From: Ruminococcus flavefaciens
GTDB lineage: Bacteria; Bacillota; Clostridia; Oscillospirales; Ruminococcaceae
Assembly (NCBI RefSeq): GCF_900116855.1
Contig: NZ_UETD01000003.1
Coordinates: forward strand, 1-64,000
Direction: 5' to 3'
Length of the DNA: 64,000 bases
The position numbers were made by a program, and so were the translations under genes. The notes beneath the pieces were generated by a model, which saw nothing but the letters and a program-made list of their open reading frames with translations, made no database searches and was not told the DNA's origin. Positions 52,595 through 61,179 of the stretch are shown in pieces. Position 1 is the first letter of the stretch. Every line of letters starts with the position of its first letter.

Positions 52595-53911
52595 ATGAAA
52601 ACAGTTATTATGGCAGGCGGCAAGGGTACGAGAATAAGCTCAGTCGCCTCAGATATACCAAAGCCCATGATACGCATTCAGGGCAAGCCCGTGCTGGAGC
52701 ACGAGATAGAGTGCCTCAGGGAGCAGGGCTTCACCGACATCATTATTACGGTGTCACATCTTGCCGAGCACATCATGAACTACTTCGGTGACGGAAGCGG
52801 CTTCGGCGTGAATATAAGCTATTATATCGAGGAGCAGCCCCTTGGCAATGCAGGTGCGCTGCTGAAGCTCCGCAGCGAGCTCACGGAGGACTTTCTCCTG
52901 CTCAATGCTGACGCGGTGTTCGATATCGACTTCAACCGTTTTGTGGCTTACCACAGGGAAAAGGGCGGACTTGTAACCCTCTTTACCCACCCCAACAGCC
53001 ATCCCTATGACAGCGGCGTACTCATCGCGGACGATAACGGTGCGGTGGAGCGCTGGCTCACCAAGGAGGACGTCCGTCCTCAGTGGTACAGGAACAGAGT
53101 CAATGCGGGACTTCATGTGCTGTCGCCAAAGGTGCTGGATATGTGCGGCATAAGCGCCGATGAGGTTGGCTGCGAAAGGGACGGCAAGACCGTAAAGGCT
53201 GACCTTGACAGGCAGATACTCAAGCCCCTCTGCGGAAGCGGAAAGATGTTCTGCTATGACAGTCCCGAGTACGTCAAGGACATGGGGACTCCCGACCGCT
53301 ATGAGGCAGTATGTGCGGATTTCGCCGCAGGCAGGGTGACTGCCCGTAACCTGAAACACAGGCAGAGAGCGGTATTCCTCGACCGTGACGGCACTATCAA
53401 CAAATATGTAGGATTTCTCCGTGATATAGACGACTTCGAGCTGGAGGAGGGGGCTGCACAGGCTGTGAAGCTCATAAACGGTTCGGGAAGCCTTGCAATA
53501 GTTGCCACCAATCAGCCTGTTATCGCACGGGGCGAGGTGACCTTCGGGGAACTGTCGGAGATACACAACAAGATGGAGACTCTCCTCGGTCAGGAGGGCG
53601 CTTATCTGGACGGCATTTACTTCTGTCCCCACCACCCCCACAAGGGCTATGAGGGAGAGATACCAGAGCTGAAATTCGACTGCGAATGCCGCAAGCCCAA
53701 GGCAGGTATGCTGCTGAAAGCGGCTGAGGAGCTGAATATAGACCTTTCCCGTTCATGGATGGTGGGCGACGGCGAGAACGATATCCTCGCAGGCAAGGCG
53801 GCAGGCTGCCGCACAGCTCTCATCGGTGAGGGAGACTTCGGACAGGATATGACCGTGGACAGCCTTCTCGCGTTTGCGGAGAGGTTCGCTGAGGAAGAAG
53901 GAGAAAAGTAA
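52595..53911 (+). CDS. hddC-gmhB: Heptose 1-phosphate guanylyltransferase - heptose bisphosphatase fusion, 438 aa
   Basis: Residues 1-230 are a sugar nucleotidyltransferase (AGGKGTRISSVASDIPKPM, LLNADAVFDIDF), and 260-430 a HAD phosphatase of GmhB type (FLDRDGTINK; zinc ligands in CPHHPHKG and FDCECRKP; GDGENDI). In most bacteria these are separate genes for the guanylyltransfer and the 7-phosphate removal steps. The ATG at 52595 sits 2 bases after the hddA stop; an in-frame ATG at 52586 overlaps it. GDP rather than ADP is inferred from the hddA neighbour. Confidence 0.85.
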   Translation: MKTVIMAGGKGTRISSVASDIPKPMIRIQGKPVLEHEIECLREQGFTDIIITVSHLAEHIMNYFGDGSGFGVNISYYIEEQPLGNAGALLKLRSELTEDFLLLNADAVFDIDFNRFVAYHREKGGLVTLFTHPNSHPYDSGVLIADDNGAVERWLTKEDVRPQWYRNRVNAGLHVLSPKVLDMCGISADEVGCERDGKTVKADLDRQILKPLCGSGKMFCYDSPEYVKDMGTPDRYEAVCADFAAGRVTARNLKHRQRAVFLDRDGTINKYVGFLRDIDDFELEEGAAQAVKLINGSGSLAIVATNQPVIARGEVTFGELSEIHNKMETLLGQEGAYLDGIYFCPHHPHKGYEGEIPELKFDCECRKPKAGMLLKAAEELNIDLSRSWMVGDGENDILAGKAAGCRTALIGEGDFGQDMTVDSLLAFAERFAEEEGEK

Positions 53912-54555
53912 TGGACGAAAAGCTTATGAAGCACATAGAGCTTCTTGTGGAGAGATATCCCTCCCTTGAAAGCGCAAAGGACAGTATAATAGAGGCTTAC
54001 TCCCTTATGGAGGACAGCTACAGCAGGGGCGGAAAGCTCCTTATATGCGGAAACGGCGGTTCTGCCGCAGACGCAGAGCACATCGCAGGGGAGCTTATGA
54101 AGGGCTTCAAGCTGCCGAGAAAGGTGGACAAAGCATTCGCGGACAAGCTCACCGCAGCCGACCCCGAGCTGGGAGCAGTACTGGCTGAGAATTTGCAGGG
54201 CGCACTGCCTGCCATAGCTCTTGACGGGCATCCTGCACTGACCACTGCCTACATGAACGACTGTGAGCCCCTGCTCTGCTTTGCACAGCAGGTAAACGGC
54301 TACGGCAGCGAGAATGACGTGCTGCTGGGCATATCCACCTCGGGAAACAGCAAAAACGTGCTCTACGCAGCCACTGTTGCCAAGGCAAAGGGCATGAGGG
54401 TAATAGGTCTCACAGGTGCAAAGGACAGCCGTCTGGCGGCGCTTTCCGATGTGTGCATAAAGGTGCCCCAGACCGAGACATACATGATACAGGAGCTTCA
54501 TCTCCCTGTTTACCACTGTCTCTGCCTTATGCTGGAGGATCATTTCTTTGGTTGA
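53911..54555 (+). CDS. gmhA: Phosphoheptose isomerase, 214 aa
   Basis: SIS-domain protein: CGNGGSAADAEHIAGEL and GISTSGNSKNVLYAA are the sugar-phosphate-binding loops, and the C-terminal QELHLPVYHCLC holds the catalytic His. It turns sedoheptulose 7-phosphate into D-glycero-D-manno-heptose 7-phosphate, the first step of the pathway. The start codon overlaps the previous stop (TAATG), so translation is coupled. Confidence 0.92.
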   Translation: MDEKLMKHIELLVERYPSLESAKDSIIEAYSLMEDSYSRGGKLLICGNGGSAADAEHIAGELMKGFKLPRKVDKAFADKLTAADPELGAVLAENLQGALPAIALDGHPALTTAYMNDCEPLLCFAQQVNGYGSENDVLLGISTSGNSKNVLYAATVAKAKGMRVIGLTGAKDSRLAALSDVCIKVPQTETYMIQELHLPVYHCLCLMLEDHFFG

Positions 54556-54564
54556 GAATAATAT

Positions 54565-54600
54565 GACCCGTAAGCGGTAATCAGCCGTTTACGGGTCTTT
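54565..54600. terminator. Terminator between heptose and biotin operons
   Basis: A 13-bp stem with one mismatch (54565-54577 with 54585-54597) is followed by T4. Confidence 0.85.
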
Positions 54601-54604
54601 TCGT

Positions 54605-55807
54605 TTATCTTGCGAACCACTCTTTCATGACGGAGAGTATCTTTACCAGCTCCCACTCCTCAATGACGTAGGGAACCATGGCGTACATATATTTCAGGAA
54701 GGTCCTGCTGAAAACTCCTCTTTCACGGGCAAATCTGCGGAAGCCCTCTATATCTGCGCCGTTGTACACCTCAATGCAGACGCAGCCCCCCATTATGCGT
54801 ACCTCCTTCACCCTCGGGTCGGAGAAGCCTTCCATCTCGCGGCGTGTTATCTCCTCGATACGGTGTATCTTCGCCATATAGTCTCCCTTTTCAAAGAGCT
54901 CTATGGACTTGAGAGCCGCACAGCAGGCGAGAGCGTTTCCCATGAATGTGGGACCGTGCATGAGAGCGTGAGTGGGGTCGTCACTGTAAAAGCCCTCCCA
55001 CACCCTTGTATTGGCAACAGTGACAGCATGACCGATATAGCCGCCCGTGAGTGCCTTTCCCAGCACCAGTATATCGGGAGTTACAAGGTCTGCCACGAAG
55101 CGGTTGCCGGTGCGTCCGAAGCCTGTTGCCACCTCGTCGAAGATGAGCAGCACATCGTACTCGTCACAGAGCTGACGGGCTCTTTTGAGGAATGACACAT
55201 CGTACATCCTCATGCCGCCTGCACCCTGCAAAAGTGGCTCCACGATGAAGCAGGTCAGCCTTTCGCCATAGTCCGCGAAAGCCTTTTCCAGAGCGGGCAG
55301 CTCCGTGGGGATATGGATAACTCCCTTTTTCTTCTCGTTGGAGCTTCCGAAGGCGAAGTGATAGTCCTCATCGTCACCCACCTCCATAGCCTTGAATGTG
55401 TCGCCGTGATAGGCGTGTTCAAGGGCGAGGACTGTGTCGCGCTTTGAACCGCGGTTGGTGTTGAACTGGAGAGCCATTTTCAGAGCCACCTCCACCGCCA
55501 CGCTTCCCGAGTCGGAGAAGAAGCAGTAGTTAAGGTCAGCAGGCAGCCATTCCTCCAGCTTGGCGGAGAGCCGCTGCACAGGCTCGTGAGTGATACCGCC
55601 CAGCATGACATGGGCGAACTTTTCCAGCTGACCGCTGATAGCTGCATTCATCTCGGGGTGGTTATAGCCGTGGATAACGCTCCACCACGAGGAAACGGAG
55701 TCGATAAGGTCAAGACCGTCCTCGGTGTAGAGGTGGACTCCCTTGGCGTGAGAGAGCTTTATTGGCGGGTCAAGGGTCTTCATCTGAGCGTAGGGATACC
55801 ATATCAT
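54605..55807 (-). CDS. bioA: Adenosylmethionine-8-amino-7-oxononanoate aminotransferase, 400 aa
   Basis: Class III PLP aminotransferase making 7,8-diaminopelargonate. Seen: DSVSSWWSVIHGYNHPEMN, typical of BioA, ALEHAYHGDTFKAMEVGD, LIFDEVATGFGRTG, and the PLP lysine in LVLGKALTGGYIGHA. The ATG at 55807 has GGAGG 8 bases before it. It is the last gene of the bioY-B-D-A operon. Confidence 0.95.
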   Translation of the reverse strand: MIWYPYAQMKTLDPPIKLSHAKGVHLYTEDGLDLIDSVSSWWSVIHGYNHPEMNAAISGQLEKFAHVMLGGITHEPVQRLSAKLEEWLPADLNYCFFSDSGSVAVEVALKMALQFNTNRGSKRDTVLALEHAYHGDTFKAMEVGDDEDYHFAFGSSNEKKKGVIHIPTELPALEKAFADYGERLTCFIVEPLLQGAGGMRMYDVSFLKRARQLCDEYDVLLIFDEVATGFGRTGNRFVADLVTPDILVLGKALTGGYIGHAVTVANTRVWEGFYSDDPTHALMHGPTFMGNALACCAALKSIELFEKGDYMAKIHRIEEITRREMEGFSDPRVKEVRIMGGCVCIEVYNGADIEGFRRFARERGVFSRTFLKYMYAMVPYVIEEWELVKILSVMKEWFAR

Positions 55808-55808
55808 G

Positions 55809-56495
55809 TCACACACCTCCGTAAAGCTTTATGAGTTCATCGGCGCTTATATCAAGGTCGGCGGCGCCTCGCTCCACACAGGCTATAACGGGGACACCTG
55901 TGAGCTCCTGACACATACTGCGGTTATCCTCCTCCATGACACCGCCCTGCCGGTTGTTGAAGATGATGCCCTTTACGGCAATGCCGCGGTTTTTCATGTA
56001 TTCGCAGGTGAGGACAACGCTGTTGATGGTACCCAGACCTGCGTCCGCAACGATAATGCAGTCCAGTCCCAGAGCCTTGATGATGTCCTCAAGGAGTATC
56101 TTCTGACCGTCCCAGCGTATGGGACAGATAATGCCGCCGCTGCCCTCCATGGTGACGAAGTCGTATCGGCTGCAAAGGTCGGCAAAACGGCTCTTTATGA
56201 CGTCAGGCTCCACGGGGGAGCCCTCTATCCTTGCGGCAAGATGAGGTGATACCGCGTTTTCGTAGACGTAGGGACACATCTCCTCCAAGGGCTGCTCAAT
56301 GCCCGAAACTGTCTTTACATGGAGGGGGTCTCCTGCAATGAGAGCGCCGTCAGCGCTCCTTTCGTTTCCGCTGACAGCCGCCTTGAAGTAAGCTGCCGAC
56401 AGTCCTGCTTCACGGAGCTTTTTCAATATAAGTCCCGTAATATAGGTCTTTCCGATGTCCGTACCCGTACCTGTCACAAAAATTCCTCTGCTCAT
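55809..56495 (-). CDS. bioD: ATP-dependent dethiobiotin synthetase, 228 aa
   Basis: FVTGTGTDIGKTYITG is the P-loop; VTMEGSGGIICPI and CIIVADAGLGTINSVVLT are further BioD motifs. It closes the ureido ring with CO2 and ATP. The start overlaps the bioB stop by 4 bases (ATGA). Confidence 0.95.
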   Translation of the reverse strand: MSRGIFVTGTGTDIGKTYITGLILKKLREAGLSAAYFKAAVSGNERSADGALIAGDPLHVKTVSGIEQPLEEMCPYVYENAVSPHLAARIEGSPVEPDVIKSRFADLCSRYDFVTMEGSGGIICPIRWDGQKILLEDIIKALGLDCIIVADAGLGTINSVVLTCEYMKNRGIAVKGIIFNNRQGGVMEEDNRSMCQELTGVPVIACVERGAADLDISADELIKLYGGV

Positions 56496-57463
56496 TTCTG
56501 TCTCCTTCCGATGTCAAAGCCCATGCCCCTGAACATGGCGGTATCGTCTGCGATGCCGTTGCCCGAGGTGGTGAGCATATCGCCTGTGATAGTTGAATTT
56601 GCTCCCGAGAGAAAGGCTTTCCTGCCGCAGCCCTCCATGAGGTTCCTGCCTGCTGCCAGCCTTATATCAGCTGTGGGGAGTATGTATCTGAATATCGCCA
56701 CTGTCCTGAGGATATCCTCCTCGGAGATGGGTGTCAGCTCCTCAAGAGGAGTGCCCTTGATGGGGATAAGGGAGTTTATGGGCACCGAGTCCACACCAAG
56801 CTCCGCAAGGGTCAGAGCCATATCCACTCTGTCCTCCCATGTTTCGCCCATGCCGATTATACCTCCCGAACAGACCTGAAGCCCTGCTGCCTGAGCACGT
56901 TTTATGCAGGCTGTCTTCTCGTCGAAGCTGTGGGTGGTGCAGATGTTGGGGAAGTTGCGGCGCGATGTCTCGATGTTGCAGTGATAGCGCTTAACGCCTG
57001 CCTCTTTCAGTCTGCGGAACTGCTCCTCTGTCAGAAGCCCGTGGGAGCCGCACAGCTCAATGTCAACGCTTTCGTTCATGCGGCTGTAGGCGGAGACCGC
57101 CCTGTCGAAGTCCGCTCCGCTGAGAGTCCTGCCTGCGGTGACTATGGAGAAGCGGTGGACGCCCTTTTCGGCGTTGTGGCGGCACTCGTCCAGAATAGTC
57201 TCCTCATCGAGAAAGCCGTACTCGTCAACGCCCGTGCAGTTGTGGGCGGACTGGGCGCAGAATTTGCAGTTTTCCGAGCATCTGCCGCTCCTGCCGTTGA
57301 TGATGCTGCAAAGGTCGATATGGTCGCCGCAGAGAGCCTTTCGGATACGGTCTGCACCCTTGAGAAGCTCATCAAGGTCTGCGGTGATGAAGCTGTCGGT
57401 ATCGTCCTCTCTGCCGAGGCGTCTGCCGCTGATTATTTCGTCTGCAAGTCTGAGAAAGTCCAT
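56492..57463 (-). CDS. bioB: Biotin synthase, 323 aa
   Basis: Radical SAM enzyme that inserts sulfur into dethiobiotin. The CX3CX2C motif is CSENCKFC; GGIIGMGETWEDRVDMA and INSLIPIKGTPLEEL are typical of BioB. The 2Fe-2S ligands are in the expected places. It starts 2 bases after bioY. Confidence 0.95.
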   Translation of the reverse strand: MDFLRLADEIISGRRLGREDDTDSFITADLDELLKGADRIRKALCGDHIDLCSIINGRSGRCSENCKFCAQSAHNCTGVDEYGFLDEETILDECRHNAEKGVHRFSIVTAGRTLSGADFDRAVSAYSRMNESVDIELCGSHGLLTEEQFRRLKEAGVKRYHCNIETSRRNFPNICTTHSFDEKTACIKRAQAAGLQVCSGGIIGMGETWEDRVDMALTLAELGVDSVPINSLIPIKGTPLEELTPISEEDILRTVAIFRYILPTADIRLAAGRNLMEGCGRKAFLSGANSTITGDMLTTSGNGIADDTAMFRGMGFDIGRRQK

Positions 57464-57465
57464 GT

Positions 57466-58017
57466 TTACACGCTCCTTACGCTTTGTTTATTGATGACGG
57501 GGAGAAGCTTTTTCCCCAGTATTGAGGCAAGTATGCAAAGGCAGATGTCCCCGGGAACTGCCAGTACGAAGCAGTAGAGGAAAAGGGGAGCAATGCCGAT
57601 GGGGTCGCCCAGCCAGAAGCGGCTTATGAGCCAGTAGTACAGCATACCGAGGGCGTAGACTATGGCAAGTCCAAGAAAGCAGCCCGTCAGCAGGCGTTTC
57701 ATTGAGGGATGGCTGCTGTGTGCAACGGCTCCCGTGACGAAGGCTCCAACAATAAAGCCGATAAGGTAGCCGAATGTGGGCTGGAGGACGTAGCTGATAC
57801 CGCCTCCTCCTGTGAATATGGGAAGTCCCGCAAGTCCGAGAAGAACGTATATGAGCACGGACACAGCCCCCTTTTTCGCGCCGAGGAGCACTCCTGCAAG
57901 GGTGGTGAAAAGGAGCTGCAATGTGAATGGACAGACGGGAACGGGTATGCGTATGAATGCGCCTACGGCGGTCAGAGCCGTGAACAGGGATATGAGTATA
58001 AGGTCTTTGGTTTTCAT
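57466..58017 (-). CDS. bioY: Biotin transporter BioY (ECF S-component), 183 aa
   Basis: Six membrane helices; RIPVPVCPFTLQLLFTTLAG near the start and QPTFGYLIGFIVGAFVTG are BioY motifs. It binds biotin and works with the energy-coupling module, whose genes are not here. The ATG at 58017 follows AAAGAGGTG. First gene of the operon behind the BirA operator, so uptake and the last three synthesis steps are shut together. Confidence 0.93.
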   Translation of the reverse strand: MKTKDLILISLFTALTAVGAFIRIPVPVCPFTLQLLFTTLAGVLLGAKKGAVSVLIYVLLGLAGLPIFTGGGGISYVLQPTFGYLIGFIVGAFVTGAVAHSSHPSMKRLLTGCFLGLAIVYALGMLYYWLISRFWLGDPIGIAPLFLYCFVLAVPGDICLCILASILGKKLLPVINKQSVRSV

Positions 58018-58048
58018 GATGCACCTCTTTATCTTTGATGTTATGCCT

Positions 58049-58102
58049 ATTATAGCACTGTTTTTCAGCTTTGTCAACCTCTTTGCGAATATCGGTTGAC
58101 AA
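58049..58102 (-). promoter_or_regulatory. BirA operator over the biotin operon promoter
   Basis: TTGTCAACC (58071-58079) and GGTTGACAA (58094-58102) form a perfect 9-bp inverted repeat with a 14-bp spacer, the form of the Firmicute BirA site (TTGTTAAC-N14-16-GTTAACAA). On the minus strand the right-hand half read from 58077 gives the -35 TTGACA (58077-58072), with TATAAT (58054-58049) 17 bp on. Biotin-loaded BirA would block polymerase directly. Confidence 0.88.
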
Positions 58103-58195
58103 TAGATGCAGCGGCATTTTTATCCGCAGCTCTTGATATTTCCGAAGATATGTGGTATACTTTTGTTAGCACATAATAACAAATTGGAGGTCTTT

Positions 58196-58525
58196 ATGGT
58201 AGCAGGCGCACTTGCGGCAGGACTTGTATGGTCGCTGCTCTGGATGATATATATTTACATTATCGTGGTGAAGTTTCCCCACGAGATGCTCCACGACTAC
58301 CCCGATGATATCAGGCAGGCGTCAAGGCTCCCCGAGCAGACTCCTGCACAGAAAAAGGCTGCGAAGCTGTTCAGCTCTATGGGGGGACTGGTGCTGTTCG
58401 GAGTGCTCATACTCTTTGGTGTGCTGTATTTCCGCGGCGGCGAGGTGCCTTTCACAAAGGTGCTGTTGTACATATTAATTGCCGCCATGACATGGAACGT
58501 TGCAGACCTGCTCATCATGTACTGA
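58196..58525 (+). CDS. Small membrane protein, 109 aa
   Basis: One helix near the N-terminus (MVAGALAAGLVWSLLWMIYI) and two near the C-terminus (about 62-82 and 90-108), with a charged segment of 40 residues between. No family recognised. Ribosome site GGAGG, 5 bases before the ATG. Promoter TTGATA-N17-TATACT (58133-58161), divergent from the biotin operon. Confidence 0.75.
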   Translation: MVAGALAAGLVWSLLWMIYIYIIVVKFPHEMLHDYPDDIRQASRLPEQTPAQKKAAKLFSSMGGLVLFGVLILFGVLYFRGGEVPFTKVLLYILIAAMTWNVADLLIMY

Positions 58526-58548
58526 CAGTTATTCTTTCTTTCTTTCTT

Positions 58549-58785
58549 TCTCTCTTCCTTCCCTTGCCCCTTGGGTGCGATAGGGCACAATGTACTTTAG
58601 CAGTTTACAGTGTGACCATAAGGAAGAAACAAAGAAAGATGGAATACTGTTATCAATGTTCCGTCCGTTCTTTCCTTCGTCTCTTGATTTGATACGGAGC
58701 AATGTACTTTAATAGTTTAATGTGTGACCACAAGGAACGAACGAAGGGACAGACGAAGGGTGAAGGGAAGGAAGAGTGAATGTGT
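58549..58785. repeat. Direct and inverted repeat region
   Basis: A 38-bp direct repeat (58588-58625 and 58700-58737, 33 of 38 identical, period 112) starts CAATGTACTTTA. The outer flanks 58552-58570 (CTCTTCCTTCCCTTGCCCC) and 58758-58776 are inverted, and GTTCCGTCC/GGGACAGAC-type purine-pyrimidine tracts add more pairing. No gene fits in the 440-bp gap; the rest holds the promoter of the next gene. Confidence 0.7.
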
Positions 58786-58846
58786 ACGGTTTATCCCTTG
58801 CCCGTGGCAGGAACTGAGGGAAAAGCTGTTTTCCTTGGCTTACTAC

Positions 58847-58907
58847 TTGAATTGTGGGGGATAACGTGATATAATATTATTGTGTTTGCTTTATCTAACT
58901 AAGTTAG
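58847..58907 (+). promoter_or_regulatory. Promoter with CTAACT-A-AGTTAG palindrome
   Basis: TTGAAT (58847-58852) and TATAAT (58870-58875) are 17 bp apart. CTAACTAAGTTAG (58895-58907) is a perfect palindrome about 20 bp after the -10. The arms are the same hexamers as in the operator at 10914-10931, in the other order. Confidence 0.65.
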
Positions 58908-58968
58908 CTAATACAAATATGTTTTGTTGCCATAAATTTATGCAAAACCTATAAACGGAGGAACAGAG

Positions 58969-59760
58969 ATGGAAGCTGAATACAAAAACTGGGTGCCCAA
59001 TGGAATGATTACCGCTCTTACTGCGAGTACAGCCGTGCTGGCGGCAGGGACTGCGGCGGCTGTTGTTTTCGGGGACAGGCTGTCTCCCACGGCTAAGACC
59101 GTACTGACGGGAGCTCTGGGTGCAGGTACTGCCGTATGCGGAGCCATGGCTGCGTGGAGCATTTACGCTCACGGGAAATTCTCGTATAACGGCACAAGAA
59201 AGCTGTCGAAGCAGATAGTTGAGGGCACCGCAAAGTACATAGACCTGCCCGATGAAGGTGTGGGACTTGATGTGGGCTGCGGAAGCGGAGCCCTTACCAT
59301 TGCCTGCGCCAAGCGAAATCCACAGGGAAAGATGATAGGCATTGACCGCTGGGGCAAGGAGTATGCTTCATTCAGCAAGCAGCTCTGTGAGGAAAACTCC
59401 GACGCGGAGTGCGTGAAAAATACGGAATTCTATAACGGTGACGCCACCTCGCTGGACTTCCCCGACGAGTACTTCGACTCGGTGACAAGCAACTATGTCT
59501 ACCACAACATCACGGGTGCAGACAAGCAGCAGCTTCTCAGGGAGACTCTGCGTGTACTGAAAAAGGGCGGCACCTTTGCCATACACGATATCATGTCAAA
59601 GTCCAGATACGGCGATATGGAGGGATTTGCAGAGGAGCTCCGCAGCAAGGGCTATGAGTACGTTGAGCTCATAGACACCACCGACGGCACATTCATGTCA
59701 GGCTTTGAAGCGGCAACTCTCGGACTCAGCGGCTCAAAGCTCCTCATCGGCAAAAAATGA
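58969..59760 (+). CDS. Membrane-anchored class I SAM-dependent methyltransferase, 263 aa
   Basis: Two membrane helices (about 13-35 and 42-66) precede a methyltransferase domain with LDVGCGSGALTIA (SAM loop), GIDRWG and LDFPDEYFDSVTSNYVYHNI. The substrate is unknown. The membrane part suggests a lipid or membrane-near substrate. GGAGGAA precedes the ATG. The AraC regulator follows after 37 bp, so the palindrome at 58895 may control both. Confidence 0.85.
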   Translation: MEAEYKNWVPNGMITALTASTAVLAAGTAAAVVFGDRLSPTAKTVLTGALGAGTAVCGAMAAWSIYAHGKFSYNGTRKLSKQIVEGTAKYIDLPDEGVGLDVGCGSGALTIACAKRNPQGKMIGIDRWGKEYASFSKQLCEENSDAECVKNTEFYNGDATSLDFPDEYFDSVTSNYVYHNITGADKQQLLRETLRVLKKGGTFAIHDIMSKSRYGDMEGFAEELRSKGYEYVELIDTTDGTFMSGFEAATLGLSGSKLLIGKK

Positions 59761-59797
59761 ATATGAGACTCAGATACACAGACAAGAGGTGGAAGCA

Positions 59798-60682
59798 TTG
59801 ACCGTTTACAAATTGTTTTCGGGAGTCAGGCTCATTTATAATGATATTTTCACTGTCGGCGGAGAGGCTTCTCAGGCGGTGACAGGTGATGTTCTCGAGG
59901 TCAGCTTCTGCTGCGGCGGCAGGAGCGAATACCGCAGGTCACGGCACTGCTATTATCTTGCCGAGGGCGGGTACATCATACGCAGGTGCAGTGCAGGTGA
60001 CGAGGGAGCAGCCTACCCCACGGGTCAGTACAGCGGAGTTACACTGCTGGTGGACATGGACACAGAGTTTGAGGGCTTTTCGGAACTGTTTGACGGTGCC
60101 GAGGAGGTGCCGAGACTGCTGTCGGAAAGACTGGGACAGGAGCTCTATATAAGTGCCCTCCGTGACAGTGCAGAGCATATCTTCCGTGAGCTGTGGGAGT
60201 GCCGCGAAAAGGCTTCCGCAGGGCTTATGCGGATAAAGGTCATAGAGCTCCTCATGGCTCTCGGGGAGCTTGATATGGGTACATCTCAGGCAAAGGAGCA
60301 CAGGCTCACCGATGAGCAGGCAGAGCTGGCGGAAAGGGTATGCCGCTTTGCCATAGACAATATGAACGAGCACTACACCATAGCGCAGCTTGCGAAGATG
60401 ACAAGGGTCTCACAGACCAAGCTGAAGTCCTGCTTCCGCATGGTCTACGGCTGCTCGCTGTACGCCTATATGAGGCGGCAGAAGATGTACACGGCGGCGG
60501 AGCTGCTGAGGACTACCGACAGGAACATACTTGATATAGCTGTGGACTGCGGCTACGACAACGGCAGCAAGTTCGCAAAGGCGTTCCGTGACGTTATGGG
60601 GAGAAGTCCCCGTGATTACAGAAAATACAAGGGTGTCCGAATGGAGCATTTTGCGGTGAGGAAGGCTGAACAGCCCGTATAA
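59798..60682 (+). CDS. AraC-family regulator, 294 aa
   Basis: The N-terminal 170 residues are a sensor of the PchR/Btr-like kind (VSFCCGGRSEYRRS, YSGVTLLVDMD). The C-terminal part is the AraC double helix-turn-helix (YTIAQLAKMTRVSQTKLKSC, ILDIAVDCGYDNGSKFAKAF). I take the TTG at 59798 as start since AAGAGGTGG is 5-8 bases before; GTG at 59789 is the other option. Cotranscribed with the methyltransferase. The ligand is unknown. Confidence 0.8.
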   Translation: MTVYKLFSGVRLIYNDIFTVGGEASQAVTGDVLEVSFCCGGRSEYRRSRHCYYLAEGGYIIRRCSAGDEGAAYPTGQYSGVTLLVDMDTEFEGFSELFDGAEEVPRLLSERLGQELYISALRDSAEHIFRELWECREKASAGLMRIKVIELLMALGELDMGTSQAKEHRLTDEQAELAERVCRFAIDNMNEHYTIAQLAKMTRVSQTKLKSCFRMVYGCSLYAYMRRQKMYTAAELLRTTDRNILDIAVDCGYDNGSKFAKAFRDVMGRSPRDYRKYKGVRMEHFAVRKAEQPV

Positions 60683-60818
60683 CAGGGGATATCCGCGGAT
60701 AGGGCGGTATAACTTTTTTAACTGTTCGGAGCGGAAAGACAGTCCTCCGATGTTGTAGAATTAAATCATGGAGGGACGGAAAAGTCCTTGCCGATTACTA
60801 TAATTCGAGGTGATATTG

Positions 60819-61124
60819 ATGGCAGGTATATCATGGTCAAAGCTCGGTCTGTTTGCAGGCGGAGTGCTCTTTGGCACGGCAGGTGTGAAGATATTATCCA
60901 GCAAGGATGCCAAGAAGTGCTACACCAACGCAACTGCGGCTGTTCTTCGTGCAAAGGAAAGCGTAATGGAAACTGTTACCACAGTCCGTGAGAACTGCGA
61001 CGATATCCTTGCAGACGCAAAGGAAATAAACGAAAAACGCGCTGCGGAGGAGGAAGCAGCCCTCATTGAGGACGCTTGCGAAGAAGCTGAAAAGAACATC
61101 GGGGACGCAGCAAGTGAGCTGTAA
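60819..61124 (+). CDS. DUF6110-like small protein, 101 aa
   Basis: One hydrophobic segment (about 5-22, SKLGLFAGGVLFGTAGVKIL) and a helical, charged tail that could be a coiled coil. It resembles the DUF6110 proteins found next to P-type ATPases. GAGGTGA precedes the ATG at 60819. The ATPase gene follows after 55 bp, so it is probably an accessory or metal-related partner. Confidence 0.75.
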   Translation: MAGISWSKLGLFAGGVLFGTAGVKILSSKDAKKCYTNATAAVLRAKESVMETVTTVRENCDDILADAKEINEKRAAEEEAALIEDACEEAEKNIGDAASEL

Positions 61125-61179
61125 GGAATGACAGACCGCCAAGGCGGTCTGTTTCTGTATAAGGACGGGAGGAAAAGTA

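Noticed and set aside
57488..58117. 209-codon minus-strand frame overlapping bioY
   Set aside because: A different frame of the same strand as bioY, without membrane helices or a fitting start; bioY itself is clear.
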